The notes below the pieces were generated by a model. That model ran no database searches. It was not told the DNA's origin and worked only from the letters and a program-made list of their open reading frames with translations. The translations under genes were made by a program, and so were the position numbers. 64,000 bases of DNA from Pseudaminobacter sp040045035 (GTDB lineage Bacteria; Pseudomonadota; Alphaproteobacteria; Rhizobiales; Rhizobiaceae): positions 342,173 to 406,172 of the forward strand of contig NZ_JBDZDS010000004.1 of NCBI RefSeq assembly GCF_040045035.1, written 5' to 3'. Shown here one piece after another: positions 34,443 to 43,153 of the stretch (positions are counted from its first letter, which is position 1; every line of letters begins with the position of its first letter).

Positions 34443-34775
34443 ATGCGCATTGCATGTCCCTTTTGCGGCGAACGCGAGAACGGCGAATTCACCTATCTGG
34501 GCGACGCCAAGCCGAAGCGCCCGGCCATCACGGCCGTTGACGCGGGCAAGGGCTCCGAAGGCGAGCAGGATGTCTTCTACGACTACGTCTACCTGCGCGA
34601 CAACGTCGCCGGCGTGATGAGCGAATACTGGTATCACGGTGGCGGTTGCCGCTCCTGGCTGGTCGTCGAGCGCAACACCCTGACCCATGAAATCAGCTCC
34701 GTGCGTGCCGCTCCCGGCACCGGGGCGGCCGCCGCCAAGGCTGGCTCGGAATACGCGAAGGCAGGTGCAGAATAA
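34443..34775 (+). CDS. mgdB: N-methylglutamate dehydrogenase subunit B (SoxD-like zinc protein)
   Basis: The 110-aa subunit is short with an N-terminal zinc-binding CPFCGERENGEF, as in sarcosine oxidase delta subunits. The later HGGGCRSWLVVERNTLTHE and a C-terminal alanine/lysine tail fit the family. The stop shares a base with the mgdC start (TAATG). It is a structural subunit of the heterotetramer. Confidence 0.92.
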   Translation: MRIACPFCGERENGEFTYLGDAKPKRPAITAVDAGKGSEGEQDVFYDYVYLRDNVAGVMSEYWYHGGGCRSWLVVERNTLTHEISSVRAAPGTGAAAAKAGSEYAKAGAE

Positions 34776-37756
34776 TGGCATCGCATCAATCCCACCGGCT
34801 TCCCAAGGGCGGCCTGGTCGACCGGACCAAGGCAGTCGACTTCACCTTCGACGGCAAGCGGATGACCGGCTATGCCGGCGACACGCTGGCCTCGGCGCTG
34901 GTCGCCAACGGCGTGACGCTTGTCGGCCGTTCCTTCAAGTACCACCGCCCGCGCGGCATCCTGACCGCCGGCCCAGAAGAGCCGAATGCGCTCGTGGAAC
35001 TGCGCACCGGCGCGCGGCGCGAACCCAACACCAAGGCGACCACGGTCGAGCTCTATGACGGGCTGGTTGCGTTGAGCCAGAACCGCTGGCCTTCGCTCGC
35101 CTTCGACGTCATGTCGGTCAATTCGCTGGCGTCGCCGATCTTTGTCGCCGGCTTCTACTACAAGACCTTCATGTGGCCGGCGAAGTTCTGGGAGTCGCTC
35201 TACGAGCCCGCCATCCGCCGGGCTGCCGGCCTCGGCCGTCCAAGCGGCGTGGCCGACCCCGATCACTATGACAAGGCATGGGCGCATTGCGACGTGCTGG
35301 TGGTCGGTTCCGGTCCGACCGGCATTGCTGCCGCACTTGCCGCCGGCCGTACCGGTGCACGCGTCATCCTGGCCGAGGAAGACCGCATCGCTGGCGGCCG
35401 CCTCAACAGCGACGGCGGCGAGATCGACACCATGCCGGCTGCCGAGTGGCTGGCCAGCGCGCTTGCCGAACTCGAAGGCGCGCCCAATGTCCGCGTGATG
35501 ACGCGCACGGCAGTGTTCGGCGTTTATGACGGTGGCGTCTATGGTGCGCTGGAACGCGTCAATGACCATGTTCCTGTGCCGGCAAAGCACCAGGTGCGCC
35601 AGCGCCTGTGGCGCATCGTGGCCAAGCGCTGCGTCGTAGCGGCGGGCGCAAGCGAGCGGCCGATCGTGTTCCCCGGCAACGACCGGCCCGGCGTGATGAT
35701 GGCTTCGGCCGTGCGCACCTATATCGAGCGCTTCGCGGCTGCCCCGGGTCAGCGTCTGGCGCTGTTCACCAACAATGACGACGGCTGGAAGACGGTCGAG
35801 ACTGCGCACCGGGCCGGACTCGGAATCGCGGCCGTCATCGACTCGCGCGGCGAGGTTCCGCAGCAGTACCGGTCGCTGGCGCAGCAAGGCGGTTTTTCCG
35901 TTCTCAACGGCACGGTCTCCGGCGTGCGCGGCAGCAAGTCGGGCGTCACCGGGGTTGATGTCGCTCTCGTCGGTGGCGGTAGTGCCAACGTGGCTGCCGA
36001 TGTCCTGGCCATGTCTGGCGGCTGGAACCCGTCCGTCGGTCTTGCCTCGCATCATCGCGGCCGGCCGAAATGGCGCGACGACATCGCCGCCTTCGTGCCG
36101 GAGGGCTGCCCGCCCGGAATGTCGGTAGCAGGCGCTGCCAATGGCGACCTGTCGCTCGGCGCTTGCCTGCGCAGCGGTCATGCGGCCGGGTTTGCAGCGG
36201 CGGCCGAGTGCGGCCATGCTGGCGCGAACCACTCGGCACCTGCCGCGACCGACGAGAGCTCGGCAATCGCAGCGCTGTGGCACGTCGAGGGCAAGCAGAA
36301 GGCCTTCGTCGACTTCCAGCACGACGTCACGGCTTCCGATGTGGCGCTGGCGCAGCGCGAAGGCTTCGAGTCGGTCGAGCACCTGAAGCGCTACACCACG
36401 CTCGGCATGGCCACCGACCAGGGCAAGAACTCCAACGTGACCGGCCTCGCGATCATGGCCGAATTGACCGGCCGCTCGATCCAGCAGACGGGCACGACCA
36501 TCTATCGCCCGCCGCATGTGCCGGTGGCGATCGGCGCGTTCGCCGGTCATCATCGCGAGGAGAGCTTCCATTCCACCCGTCTGGCTCCTTCGCACCACTG
36601 GGCCGCAGAGCGCGGCGCGGTGTTCGTCGATACCGGCCTCTGGAAGCGCGCGCAGTGGTATCCGCTGCCCGGCGAGAAGGACTGGCTGACCTCGGTCACC
36701 CGCGAGGTTCTGGCCGTGCGCAACGGCGTCGGCTTCTGCGACGTCTCCACGCTCGGCAAGATCGACGTGATGGGCAAGGACGCCGGCACCTTCCTCGACC
36801 GCGTCTACATCAATGCCTTCTCCTCGCTGGGCGTCGGCAAGGCCCGCTACGGCCTGATGCTGCGCGAGGATGGCATCGTCATGGATGACGGCACCACCTC
36901 GCGGCTCGCGGAGGACCACTATTTCCTCACCACCACCACGGCCAAGGCCGGGCCGGTGATGCAGCATCTCGAATTCTGCCGGCAGGTTCTGTGGCCCGAG
37001 CTCGACGTGCAGCTCACCTCCTGTACCGACCAGTGGGCGACCTTCTCCATCGCCGGACCCAAGACCCGCGACCTCCTGCGCGAGATCGTGGATCCCGCGG
37101 AAGACCTGTCGAACGAGGGCTTCCCGTTCATGGGCGTGCGGGAAGTACAGCTTCGCGGTGGCATGTTTGCGCGGCTGTACCGCATCTCCTTCTCCGGCGA
37201 GATGGCGTTCGAGATTTCGGTGCCGGCCCGCTATGGGGATGCGCTGGCGCGCAACCTGATGATCGCGGGCGAGCCTTTCGGCGTGACGCCCTATGGCACC
37301 GAAGCGCTTGGCGTCATGCGCATCGAAAAAGGCCATGTGGCCGGACCGGAGCTCAACGGCACGACGACGGCGGACGACCTCGGCCTCGGCAAGATGATGT
37401 CCAAGAAGAAGGATTTCGTTGGCCGCGTCATGGCCGGGCGCGAGGGGCTGGTTGCGCCTAACCGCCAGGTGGTCGTGGGTCTGAAACCCGTCGACAAGGC
37501 GCAGCGGCTGCGTTCGGGCGCCCATATCATCCCGAAGGGCGCGGCCGTTGGCCCGGAAACCGACCAGGGCTACGTCACCTCCGTCTGCCACTCGCCGATG
37601 CTCGGCCAGTGGATCGGCCTTGGCCTCGTCGAACGTGGACGCGAGCGCATCGGCGAGATCGTGCGCGCGCACGATCCGCTGCGTGGCGAAGACTACGAAG
37701 TCGAAATCTGCAATCCGGTCTTCTACGATCCCGAAGGAGGACGTCAGCGTGGCTGA
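34775..37756 (+). CDS. mgdC: N-methylglutamate dehydrogenase subunit C (SoxA-like, flavin plus tetrahydrofolate domains)
   Basis: The 993-aa subunit has three parts. A ferredoxin-like/NADH-binding N-terminal region (about 1-110) is followed by a dinucleotide-binding domain (DVLVVGSGPTGIAAALAAG near 172-190). A C-terminal GcvT-type tetrahydrofolate domain (about 608-985) begins HHWAAERGAVFVDTGLWKRAQW. Length and layout match sarcosine oxidase alpha. It collects the C1 unit on tetrahydrofolate and overlaps mgdD by 8 bases. Confidence 0.92.
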   Translation: MASHQSHRLPKGGLVDRTKAVDFTFDGKRMTGYAGDTLASALVANGVTLVGRSFKYHRPRGILTAGPEEPNALVELRTGARREPNTKATTVELYDGLVALSQNRWPSLAFDVMSVNSLASPIFVAGFYYKTFMWPAKFWESLYEPAIRRAAGLGRPSGVADPDHYDKAWAHCDVLVVGSGPTGIAAALAAGRTGARVILAEEDRIAGGRLNSDGGEIDTMPAAEWLASALAELEGAPNVRVMTRTAVFGVYDGGVYGALERVNDHVPVPAKHQVRQRLWRIVAKRCVVAAGASERPIVFPGNDRPGVMMASAVRTYIERFAAAPGQRLALFTNNDDGWKTVETAHRAGLGIAAVIDSRGEVPQQYRSLAQQGGFSVLNGTVSGVRGSKSGVTGVDVALVGGGSANVAADVLAMSGGWNPSVGLASHHRGRPKWRDDIAAFVPEGCPPGMSVAGAANGDLSLGACLRSGHAAGFAAAAECGHAGANHSAPAATDESSAIAALWHVEGKQKAFVDFQHDVTASDVALAQREGFESVEHLKRYTTLGMATDQGKNSNVTGLAIMAELTGRSIQQTGTTIYRPPHVPVAIGAFAGHHREESFHSTRLAPSHHWAAERGAVFVDTGLWKRAQWYPLPGEKDWLTSVTREVLAVRNGVGFCDVSTLGKIDVMGKDAGTFLDRVYINAFSSLGVGKARYGLMLREDGIVMDDGTTSRLAEDHYFLTTTTAKAGPVMQHLEFCRQVLWPELDVQLTSCTDQWATFSIAGPKTRDLLREIVDPAEDLSNEGFPFMGVREVQLRGGMFARLYRISFSGEMAFEISVPARYGDALARNLMIAGEPFGVTPYGTEALGVMRIEKGHVAGPELNGTTTADDLGLGKMMSKKKDFVGRVMAGREGLVAPNRQVVVGLKPVDKAQRLRSGAHIIPKGAAVGPETDQGYVTSVCHSPMLGQWIGLGLVERGRERIGEIVRAHDPLRGEDYEVEICNPVFYDPEGGRQRG

Positions 37757-38390
37757 ATTTGTCTGGACCGCTCGTTCCGCGCTGCACCAGGCCGTCGTTC
37801 CCGGCACCCTTGGTGCAATGACGGCAGGCGCCGGCGTGGTTCTCACCGAAATCCGCGATTTCGACCTCGTGCAGATCATGGCCCGGCGCGGCCAATGGGA
37901 AGCGACTGCGAAGGCGGTCAAGGCGCATTTTGGCGTCGCCGCCCCGGCCGTGCGGACGGTCGCTGCCGCCAAGACCGCGACGCTGATCTGGTCGGGAGCC
38001 GACCAGTTGATGGCGCTGTCGCCGCGCGCGGCCGGTGCTTCCCAGCCCGTCAATGCGCTGCGCCCCGTTTTCGAAGACGTGGCTTCCCTGTCCGACCAGT
38101 CCGATGGCCGTTGCCTGATCCGTATGTCGGGACCACGGGTGCGCGAGATGCTGGCCAAGCTGTCCTCCGTGGATCTGCATGATGGCATGTTCCCGGTCGG
38201 CGCTGCGGCCGCCACCTCGATCGACCACACGGCGGTCAATCTGTGGCGCGAAGCGGATGCTGCCGACGGCTCGCCGGTCTTCAACGTTCTGGTATTCTCC
38301 AGCTTTGCCGACAGCCTCTGGGACACAATTGTCGACGCGGCGGCCGAATACGGCATCGAGGTCGCGAACCCCGCACGCCTCGCGGCCTGA
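37749..38390 (+). CDS. mgdD: N-methylglutamate dehydrogenase subunit D (SoxG-like)
   Basis: The 213-aa subunit resembles sarcosine oxidase gamma, a small GcvT-fold partner. I chose GTG at 37749 because AAGGAGGA lies 7 bases upstream and it overlaps the mgdC stop (GTGGCTGA). Segments include RCLIRMSGPRVREMLAKLSSVDLHDGMFPVGA and the ending GIEVANPARLAA. A strong terminator follows at 38416-38457, so the mgs-gmaS-mgd operon ends here. Confidence 0.88.
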   Translation: MAEFVWTARSALHQAVVPGTLGAMTAGAGVVLTEIRDFDLVQIMARRGQWEATAKAVKAHFGVAAPAVRTVAAAKTATLIWSGADQLMALSPRAAGASQPVNALRPVFEDVASLSDQSDGRCLIRMSGPRVREMLAKLSSVDLHDGMFPVGAAAATSIDHTAVNLWREADAADGSPVFNVLVFSSFADSLWDTIVDAAAEYGIEVANPARLAA

Positions 38391-38415
38391 CAGCCGCCAG
38401 GCTTCCTTCCAAAGC

Positions 38416-38457
38416 AAAGGCCGACACCGGTTGCCGCCGGTGTCGGCCTTTCTATTT
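38416..38457 (+). terminator. Intrinsic terminator of the mgs-gmaS-mgd operon
   Basis: A 15-bp GC-rich stem (arms 38416-38430 and 38437-38451) with a 6-base loop ends in a T-rich run (TTTCTATTT). It lies 26 bases after the mgdD stop, so it is well placed to stop the rightward transcript. Confidence 0.88.
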
Positions 38458-38513
38458 GGGGCCTTGATGGTGATCGGTCAGGCTGGCGCTGCCTGCACGG
38501 ACAGGAGGCCTAT

Positions 38514-39083
38514 ATGGATAGCCGTGCCCGGAAACTCGAGCTCGGTCAGGAACGTTGGGCCGAGAGCCTGACGTCCATGGCTCGGCGTGCCGTGCTGGTT
38601 GCCCTCATGTGCCTGCTTGGCATTGCCGCGCTGACAAGTGCCCATGCGGCGGAGAACCGGCCCTCATTGGCGATTTCCGGTTTCTTCCTGATCGATACAT
38701 CGGGCGAACAGCGCAACCAGACGGCGGAGCATGAAGCGCGGCTCAAGCGCTTCGACGACGTCATGCACGAGGAACTCGCCGGCAGCGGACGGTTTACGCT
38801 GGTAGAGATGAAATGCCCGCAGCCACGCTGCAGCGGTCAATCGATGACGATGGACGAGCTGTTGCGCTACGCCAGAGATGCCGGCGCGCGTTTCCTCGCT
38901 GTCGGTGCCATTGAAAAGATGAGCACGCTGGTACTCTGGGCGCGGCTTGAAGTCTATGACGTCGCTTCCCGCAAGATGGTCTTCAATCAGCTCTTCACGT
39001 TTCGCGGCGACAACGACGAAGCCTGGCAGCACGCGGCGCATTATGTGGCCAACGAGTTCATCAAGAACGCGCCGACGCAGTAG
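38514..39083 (+). CDS. Small exported protein of unknown function (DUF2380/DUF3280-like)
   Basis: The 189-aa protein has a hydrophobic signal-type segment (about 24-46, ending THAA-like) and a mature domain with LVEMKCPQPRCSGQSMTMDELLRYARDAGARFLAVGAIEKM. Similarity to DUF2380/DUF3280 proteins, known near methylotrophy genes, is my impression, not a search result. The ATG at 38514 has a strong AGGAGG six bases upstream, giving a longer N-terminus before the hydrophobic part. It follows the mgd terminator and is monocistronic, since fhs lies convergently. Confidence 0.7.
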   Translation: MDSRARKLELGQERWAESLTSMARRAVLVALMCLLGIAALTSAHAAENRPSLAISGFFLIDTSGEQRNQTAEHEARLKRFDDVMHEELAGSGRFTLVEMKCPQPRCSGQSMTMDELLRYARDAGARFLAVGAIEKMSTLVLWARLEVYDVASRKMVFNQLFTFRGDNDEAWQHAAHYVANEFIKNAPTQ

Positions 39084-39108
39084 GGGCCAATCTTGGCAAG
39101 GCTCAGAC

Positions 39109-39138
39109 AAAAACGCCGCGCGGGGTGGCCGCGCGGCG
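39109..39138 (-). terminator. Intrinsic terminator of the fhs gene
   Basis: On the minus strand a 10-bp GC stem (arms 39114-39123 and 39129-39138) is followed by a run of five T (the A-run 39109-39113 on the plus strand). It lies 45-75 bases beyond the fhs stop codon. A second palindrome at 39154-39174 (GGCCGGCGG and its complement) sits closer to the stop and may support it. Confidence 0.82.
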
Positions 39139-39183
39139 CTGAAGGGCAGGTGGGCCGGCGGCGACCGCCGGCCTGGTCCGGGC

Positions 39184-40863
39184 CTAGAACAGGCCCTCGA
39201 TCTGGCCGTGTTCGTTGAGGAAGATCTTTTCCGACGACGGCACCTTGGGCAGGCCCGGCATGGTCATGATCTCGCCGCAGATGACGACGACGAAGCCGGC
39301 GCCGGCCGACAGCCGCACCTCGCGCACCGGCACGGTGTGGCCGGTCGGCGCGCCGCGCAGATTGGGGTCGGTCGAGAACGAGTACTGCGTCTTGGCCATG
39401 CACACCGGCAGGTGGCCGTAGCCCTGCTGCTCCCAGGCGTGCAGCTGGTCGCGCACGCTCTTGTCGGCGATCGCCTCGGAGCCGCGGTAGATGCGCTGGA
39501 CGATGGTGTTGACCTTGTCGAACAGGCTCATCTCGTCGGGGTAGAGCGGCGCGAACTGCGCCGCACCGCTCTCGGCGAGCTGCACCACCTTGTGCGCCAG
39601 CGCCTCGATGCCGGCCGAGCCCTCGGCCCAGTGCTTGCACAGGATCGCCTCCTCGCCCATCGCGGCGACGAAGTCCTTGACCGCCTGGATCTCGGCTTCG
39701 GTGTCGGAGTGGAAGTGGTTGATCGCCACCACCGCCGGCACGCCGAACTGCTTGACGTTCTCGATGTGGCGGCCAAGGTTGGCGCAGCCCTTCTTCACCG
39801 CCTCGACGTTCTCGGCGCCGAGGTCTTCCTTCTTGACGCCGCCGTTCATCTTCAGCGCCCTGACCGTGGCGACGATCACCGCCGCCGCCGGCTTCAGGCC
39901 GGCCTTGCGGCACTTGATGTCGAAGAACTTTTCGGCGCCGAGATCGGCGCCGAAGCCGGCCTCGGTGACGACGTAGTCGGCGAGCTTCAAGGCGGTGGTG
40001 GTGGCCATCACCGAGTTGCAGCCATGCGCGATGTTGGCGAACGGGCCGCCATGCACGAAGGCCGGGTTGTTCTCCAGCGTCTGCACCAGGTTGGGCTGCA
40101 TGGCGTCCTTGAGCAGCACCGTCATGGCGCCGTCGGCCTTGATGTCGCGGGCATAGACCGGCGATTTATCGCGGCGGTAGGCGATGATGATGTCGCCGAG
40201 GCGCTTCTCGAGGTCTTTCAGGTCGGTGGCCAGGCACAGGATCGCCATCACCTCGGAGGCGACGGTGATGTCGAAGCCGGCCTCGCGCGGATAGCCGTTG
40301 GCGACCCCGCCGAGCGAGCAGACGATCTCGCGCAGCGCGCGGTCGTTCATGTCCATGACCCGGCGCCAGGCGACGCGGCGGGTGTCGATGCCCTGCTCGT
40401 TGCCCCAGTAGATGTGGTTGTCGATCAGCGCCGACAGCAAATTGTGGGCGGTGGTGATGGCGTGGAAGTCGCCGGTGAAGTGGAGGTTCATGTCCTCCAT
40501 CGGCACCACCTGGGCATAGCCGCCGCCGGCGGCCCCGCCCTTGACGCCGAAGTTGGGCCCGAGCGAGGCCTCGCGGATGCAGATCACCGCCTTTTTGCCG
40601 ATGCGGTTCAAGCCGTCGCCGAGGCCGACGGTGGTGGTGGTCTTGCCCTCGCCGGCCGGGGTCGGGTTGATGGCGGTGACCAGGATCAGCTTGCCGTCCT
40701 TGTTGCCCTTGACCGACTGGATGAACTCGGCCGAGACCTTGGCCTTGTCGTGGCCGTAGGGCAGCAAATGCTCGTTGGCGATGCCGATCTTGGCGCCGAT
40801 CTCCTGGATCGGCCGCTTCTTGGCGGCACGCGCTATTTCGATGTCTGTCTTGAATTCGGGCAT
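39184..40863 (-). CDS. fhs: Formate-tetrahydrofolate ligase
   Basis: Fhs makes 10-formyl-tetrahydrofolate from formate with ATP, or releases formate with ATP gain in the reverse direction. The 559-aa protein has the N-terminal nucleotide-binding region with LILVTAINPTPAGEGKTTTTVGLGDGLNRIG (about 57-87) and REASLGPNFGVKGGAAGGGYAQVVPMEDMNLHFTG. Third codon positions are almost all G or C after the first ten codons, more so than in the mgs genes. A 17-bp motif also found upstream of mgsA lies 185 bases before the start. It probably handles the C1 units released by demethylation. Confidence 0.95.
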   Translation of the reverse strand: MPEFKTDIEIARAAKKRPIQEIGAKIGIANEHLLPYGHDKAKVSAEFIQSVKGNKDGKLILVTAINPTPAGEGKTTTTVGLGDGLNRIGKKAVICIREASLGPNFGVKGGAAGGGYAQVVPMEDMNLHFTGDFHAITTAHNLLSALIDNHIYWGNEQGIDTRRVAWRRVMDMNDRALREIVCSLGGVANGYPREAGFDITVASEVMAILCLATDLKDLEKRLGDIIIAYRRDKSPVYARDIKADGAMTVLLKDAMQPNLVQTLENNPAFVHGGPFANIAHGCNSVMATTTALKLADYVVTEAGFGADLGAEKFFDIKCRKAGLKPAAAVIVATVRALKMNGGVKKEDLGAENVEAVKKGCANLGRHIENVKQFGVPAVVAINHFHSDTEAEIQAVKDFVAAMGEEAILCKHWAEGSAGIEALAHKVVQLAESGAAQFAPLYPDEMSLFDKVNTIVQRIYRGSEAIADKSVRDQLHAWEQQGYGHLPVCMAKTQYSFSTDPNLRGAPTGHTVPVREVRLSAGAGFVVVICGEIMTMPGLPKVPSSEKIFLNEHGQIEGLF

Positions 40864-41047
40864 CAGTCTCGCTCCCTTCGAACGTGAATTCAGTCTCTTG
40901 GTACGGCAAGCGCCTGGAGCAGGATGCAGTCCCGCGCCGTGGCAACATGCGCGATTATCTCACCCGAAGGCGGTCGCGCAGGCCTGGAATTTGGAAACCT
41001 CTCCTCTTGGGGACAGTTAGCCCTGCCGCTGCCGATGCGTCAACCTT

Positions 41048-41066
41048 CATGAAAGAAAATTTCATG
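41048..41066. promoter_or_regulatory. Inverted repeat upstream of fhs, matching the one before mgsA
   Basis: CATGAAAGAAAATTTCATG has perfect 7-bp arms around a 5-base A-rich spacer, about 185 bases upstream of the fhs start. Its 17-base core matches the site at 28691-28707 with two differences. The AT-rich surroundings (41049-41090) look like a promoter for fhs. Shared control with the mgs operon is inferred. Confidence 0.5.
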
Positions 41067-41109
41067 TTAAGAATTATTTTTTGCCCTCGTCCTTGGTCGA
41101 AGAGGGACG

Positions 41110-41137
41110 AAAAAAGGCCGGCCTGGTGGCCGGCCTT
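41110..41137 (-). terminator. Intrinsic terminator of the APC permease gene
   Basis: On the minus strand a perfect 10-bp stem (arms 41114-41123 and 41128-41137, GGCCGGCC core) with a 4-base loop is followed by a run of T (A-run 41110-41115 on plus). It lies about 24 bases beyond the permease stop and separates the permease from fhs transcription. Confidence 0.88.
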
Positions 41138-41160
41138 CGTCTCCTAGGGACGCGTGAACG

Positions 41161-42876
41161 TCAGATCACGAAGAACCAGTTGGCGACGAGCACGACGGTC
41201 AGACCGGCCGCCAGCGTCAGGTAGGGCAGGATGCCCGCCTTGCGGTTCTTGAGGTCCTCCTGCTTGATGCCGAGGTCGTCCAGCATGTTCTCGGGGAACT
41301 TGCCGCCGTCCTGGATGTAGTGCCGATAGCAGAACACCGGGATGATCAGCGAGGCGGCGATGAGGCCGGCCCAGAGCGCCCAGGGGTTCCACACCTTGGC
41401 GCCGGCGCCCATGAACATGGCGTTGACGTAGGAGAGCATGCCGCCGACGGCGATCAGGATCGTTGGCGCCTTCCATGGCCGGTGGATATGGCCGTTGTCG
41501 ATGCGGTGAATCCAGCCCGAGTTGAGGTTCAGGAAGTTGAAGATGATGTAGCCGCAGTTCGACACGGCAAGGATGAAGAAGTAGCTGGTGGCGTCGGCCG
41601 CAGCGATAGCCAGCAGGAACAGGTTGAAGACCAGGTCGGTCCACATCGCCGAGGTCGGCGCGCCGTGACCGTTGACATGGGCCAGATAGCGCGGCAGCCA
41701 GCCGTCGACGCCGCCCTGGTAGAGGGTGCGCGACGAGCCCGCCATGGCTGTCATGATCGCCAGCATCAGGGCGCAGATCATAAGCATCATCATGATGGCG
41801 GTGATGAAGCCGGAGCCGCCGACCATGCGTGCCATCGCCTGGCCCACGCCCGAGCCGTCGACGATCGGGTCGGCCAGCATGCCGTTGATGCCGAGCACGC
41901 CCTGGAAGGTGAATGGCACCAGCGTGTAGAGGAGCAGGCACAGCAGGCCCGAATAGAGGATCGCCCGAACAGTGTCGCGACCGGGGTTGCGGAATTCACT
42001 GGTGAAGCAGATCGACGTCTCGAAGGCGTAGGCCGACCAGGCGGCGATAAAGAGGCCGCCGAACACCAGCGTCCAGCCGGAGATGTTCCAGGTGCCCGGC
42101 TCTGCCGCATAGGCCTCTGCCAGCGGCACGAAGGGCGTGTAGTTGTCCCAGTTGATCTGGCCGGTGATGATCGGCACGATGCCCACGATGAGCATCGGGA
42201 CGATGACGATCAGGCCGACATATTTCTGCACGCTGGCGGTGCCGAGAATGCCGCGATGCTGGATCGAGAAGGTGATCAGCATCAGGACGACGCCAATCCA
42301 GAACACCGAATTGAGCGAGAAGCTGACCGGCCCGAGCGTGCCGCTGTAGAGCGTCCATTCACGGATGGCTGGCGTGGCCGCCGCGGTCAGCGTTGCGATG
42401 GCGTCGGCCGCCGTCTTGCCGGCATTGGCCGGGTCGGCCAGCCAGGCGACGACTTCCGGTGAAGCGTCGGAGAAGCCGGGAATCGGGGCAAGGGCGTTGA
42501 GAATGTAGGCCGCCGCGATGGAGCAGCCGAGCGACAGAACCGGCGTCCAGGCCAGCCAGTTGCACCATACCGACAGCGGTGCGATGAACTTCGAGTAGCG
42601 CAGCCATGCGGTGGCCCCATAGACCGAGGCACCGCCCGACTTGCTGGGGAATAGACCGGCGATCTCGGCATAGGTGAAGGACTGGATCAGGCCGAGCGTG
42701 ACCGAGGTCATCCAGATCACGAAGGCCAGCGTGCCGGTGGTTCCGGCGATGCCGCCGATCGAAAATAGAACAAGCGCAGGCACGCCGCTGGCCACCCAAA
42801 AGGCGCCGCGCCAGTCGATGGTGCGGTGCAATTGTCCTTCGGATGCGGGCGCCAACCCGCTGACTGTAGAACTCAT
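41161..42876 (-). CDS. APC superfamily permease, candidate amine or amide importer
   Basis: The 571-aa inner-membrane protein has about twelve to fourteen hydrophobic segments and an amino-acid/polyamine/organocation permease N-terminus (FSIGGIAGTTGTLAFVIWMTSV, then FPSKSGGASVYGATAWL). I chose ATG at 42876 with GGGAG upstream; the longer frame is basic, low-quality sequence. Substrate cannot be read. Methylamine, gamma-glutamylmethylamide or an amino acid are all possible given its place between fhs and the tdm gene. Confidence 0.82.
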   Translation of the reverse strand: MSSTVSGLAPASEGQLHRTIDWRGAFWVASGVPALVLFSIGGIAGTTGTLAFVIWMTSVTLGLIQSFTYAEIAGLFPSKSGGASVYGATAWLRYSKFIAPLSVWCNWLAWTPVLSLGCSIAAAYILNALAPIPGFSDASPEVVAWLADPANAGKTAADAIATLTAAATPAIREWTLYSGTLGPVSFSLNSVFWIGVVLMLITFSIQHRGILGTASVQKYVGLIVIVPMLIVGIVPIITGQINWDNYTPFVPLAEAYAAEPGTWNISGWTLVFGGLFIAAWSAYAFETSICFTSEFRNPGRDTVRAILYSGLLCLLLYTLVPFTFQGVLGINGMLADPIVDGSGVGQAMARMVGGSGFITAIMMMLMICALMLAIMTAMAGSSRTLYQGGVDGWLPRYLAHVNGHGAPTSAMWTDLVFNLFLLAIAAADATSYFFILAVSNCGYIIFNFLNLNSGWIHRIDNGHIHRPWKAPTILIAVGGMLSYVNAMFMGAGAKVWNPWALWAGLIAASLIIPVFCYRHYIQDGGKFPENMLDDLGIKQEDLKNRKAGILPYLTLAAGLTVVLVANWFFVI

Positions 42877-43153
42877 CTCGAAAGTTCTCCCATTGTTTAT
42901 CGATTGATATGTCCCCTGCGACCGTGTCGTTGCTGCCGGTTGCCCAGCTTTGCGAAGGTCGAAGCCGGCCTTTCCACACAGTCTTATTTTTTTCCCGGCA
43001 GTAAAGGATGGCATAGAGTGCCCTTGCGTCAAGCTCTTTGTTGCGCGCTAGAGACACATTCTCTGCCGAAAGGCATCGCAAGGCGTGCATGCGCAGGAAT
43101 TGCACATGTTCGACGGGCGGCGGCCGGCTATCAAGTCAGCGGAGGGAGGATAT

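Noticed and set aside
34634..38356. Very long minus-strand open frame (about 1240 codons) antisense to mgdC/mgdD
   Set aside because: The opposite strand carries the recognisable dehydrogenase subunits with good ribosome-binding sites. The antisense frame is a composition artefact.
33172..38390. Naming the four-subunit enzyme as sarcosine oxidase (soxBDAG)
   Set aside because: The fold matches, but gmaS and mgsABC directly upstream in the same operon make N-methylglutamate dehydrogenase the better call.
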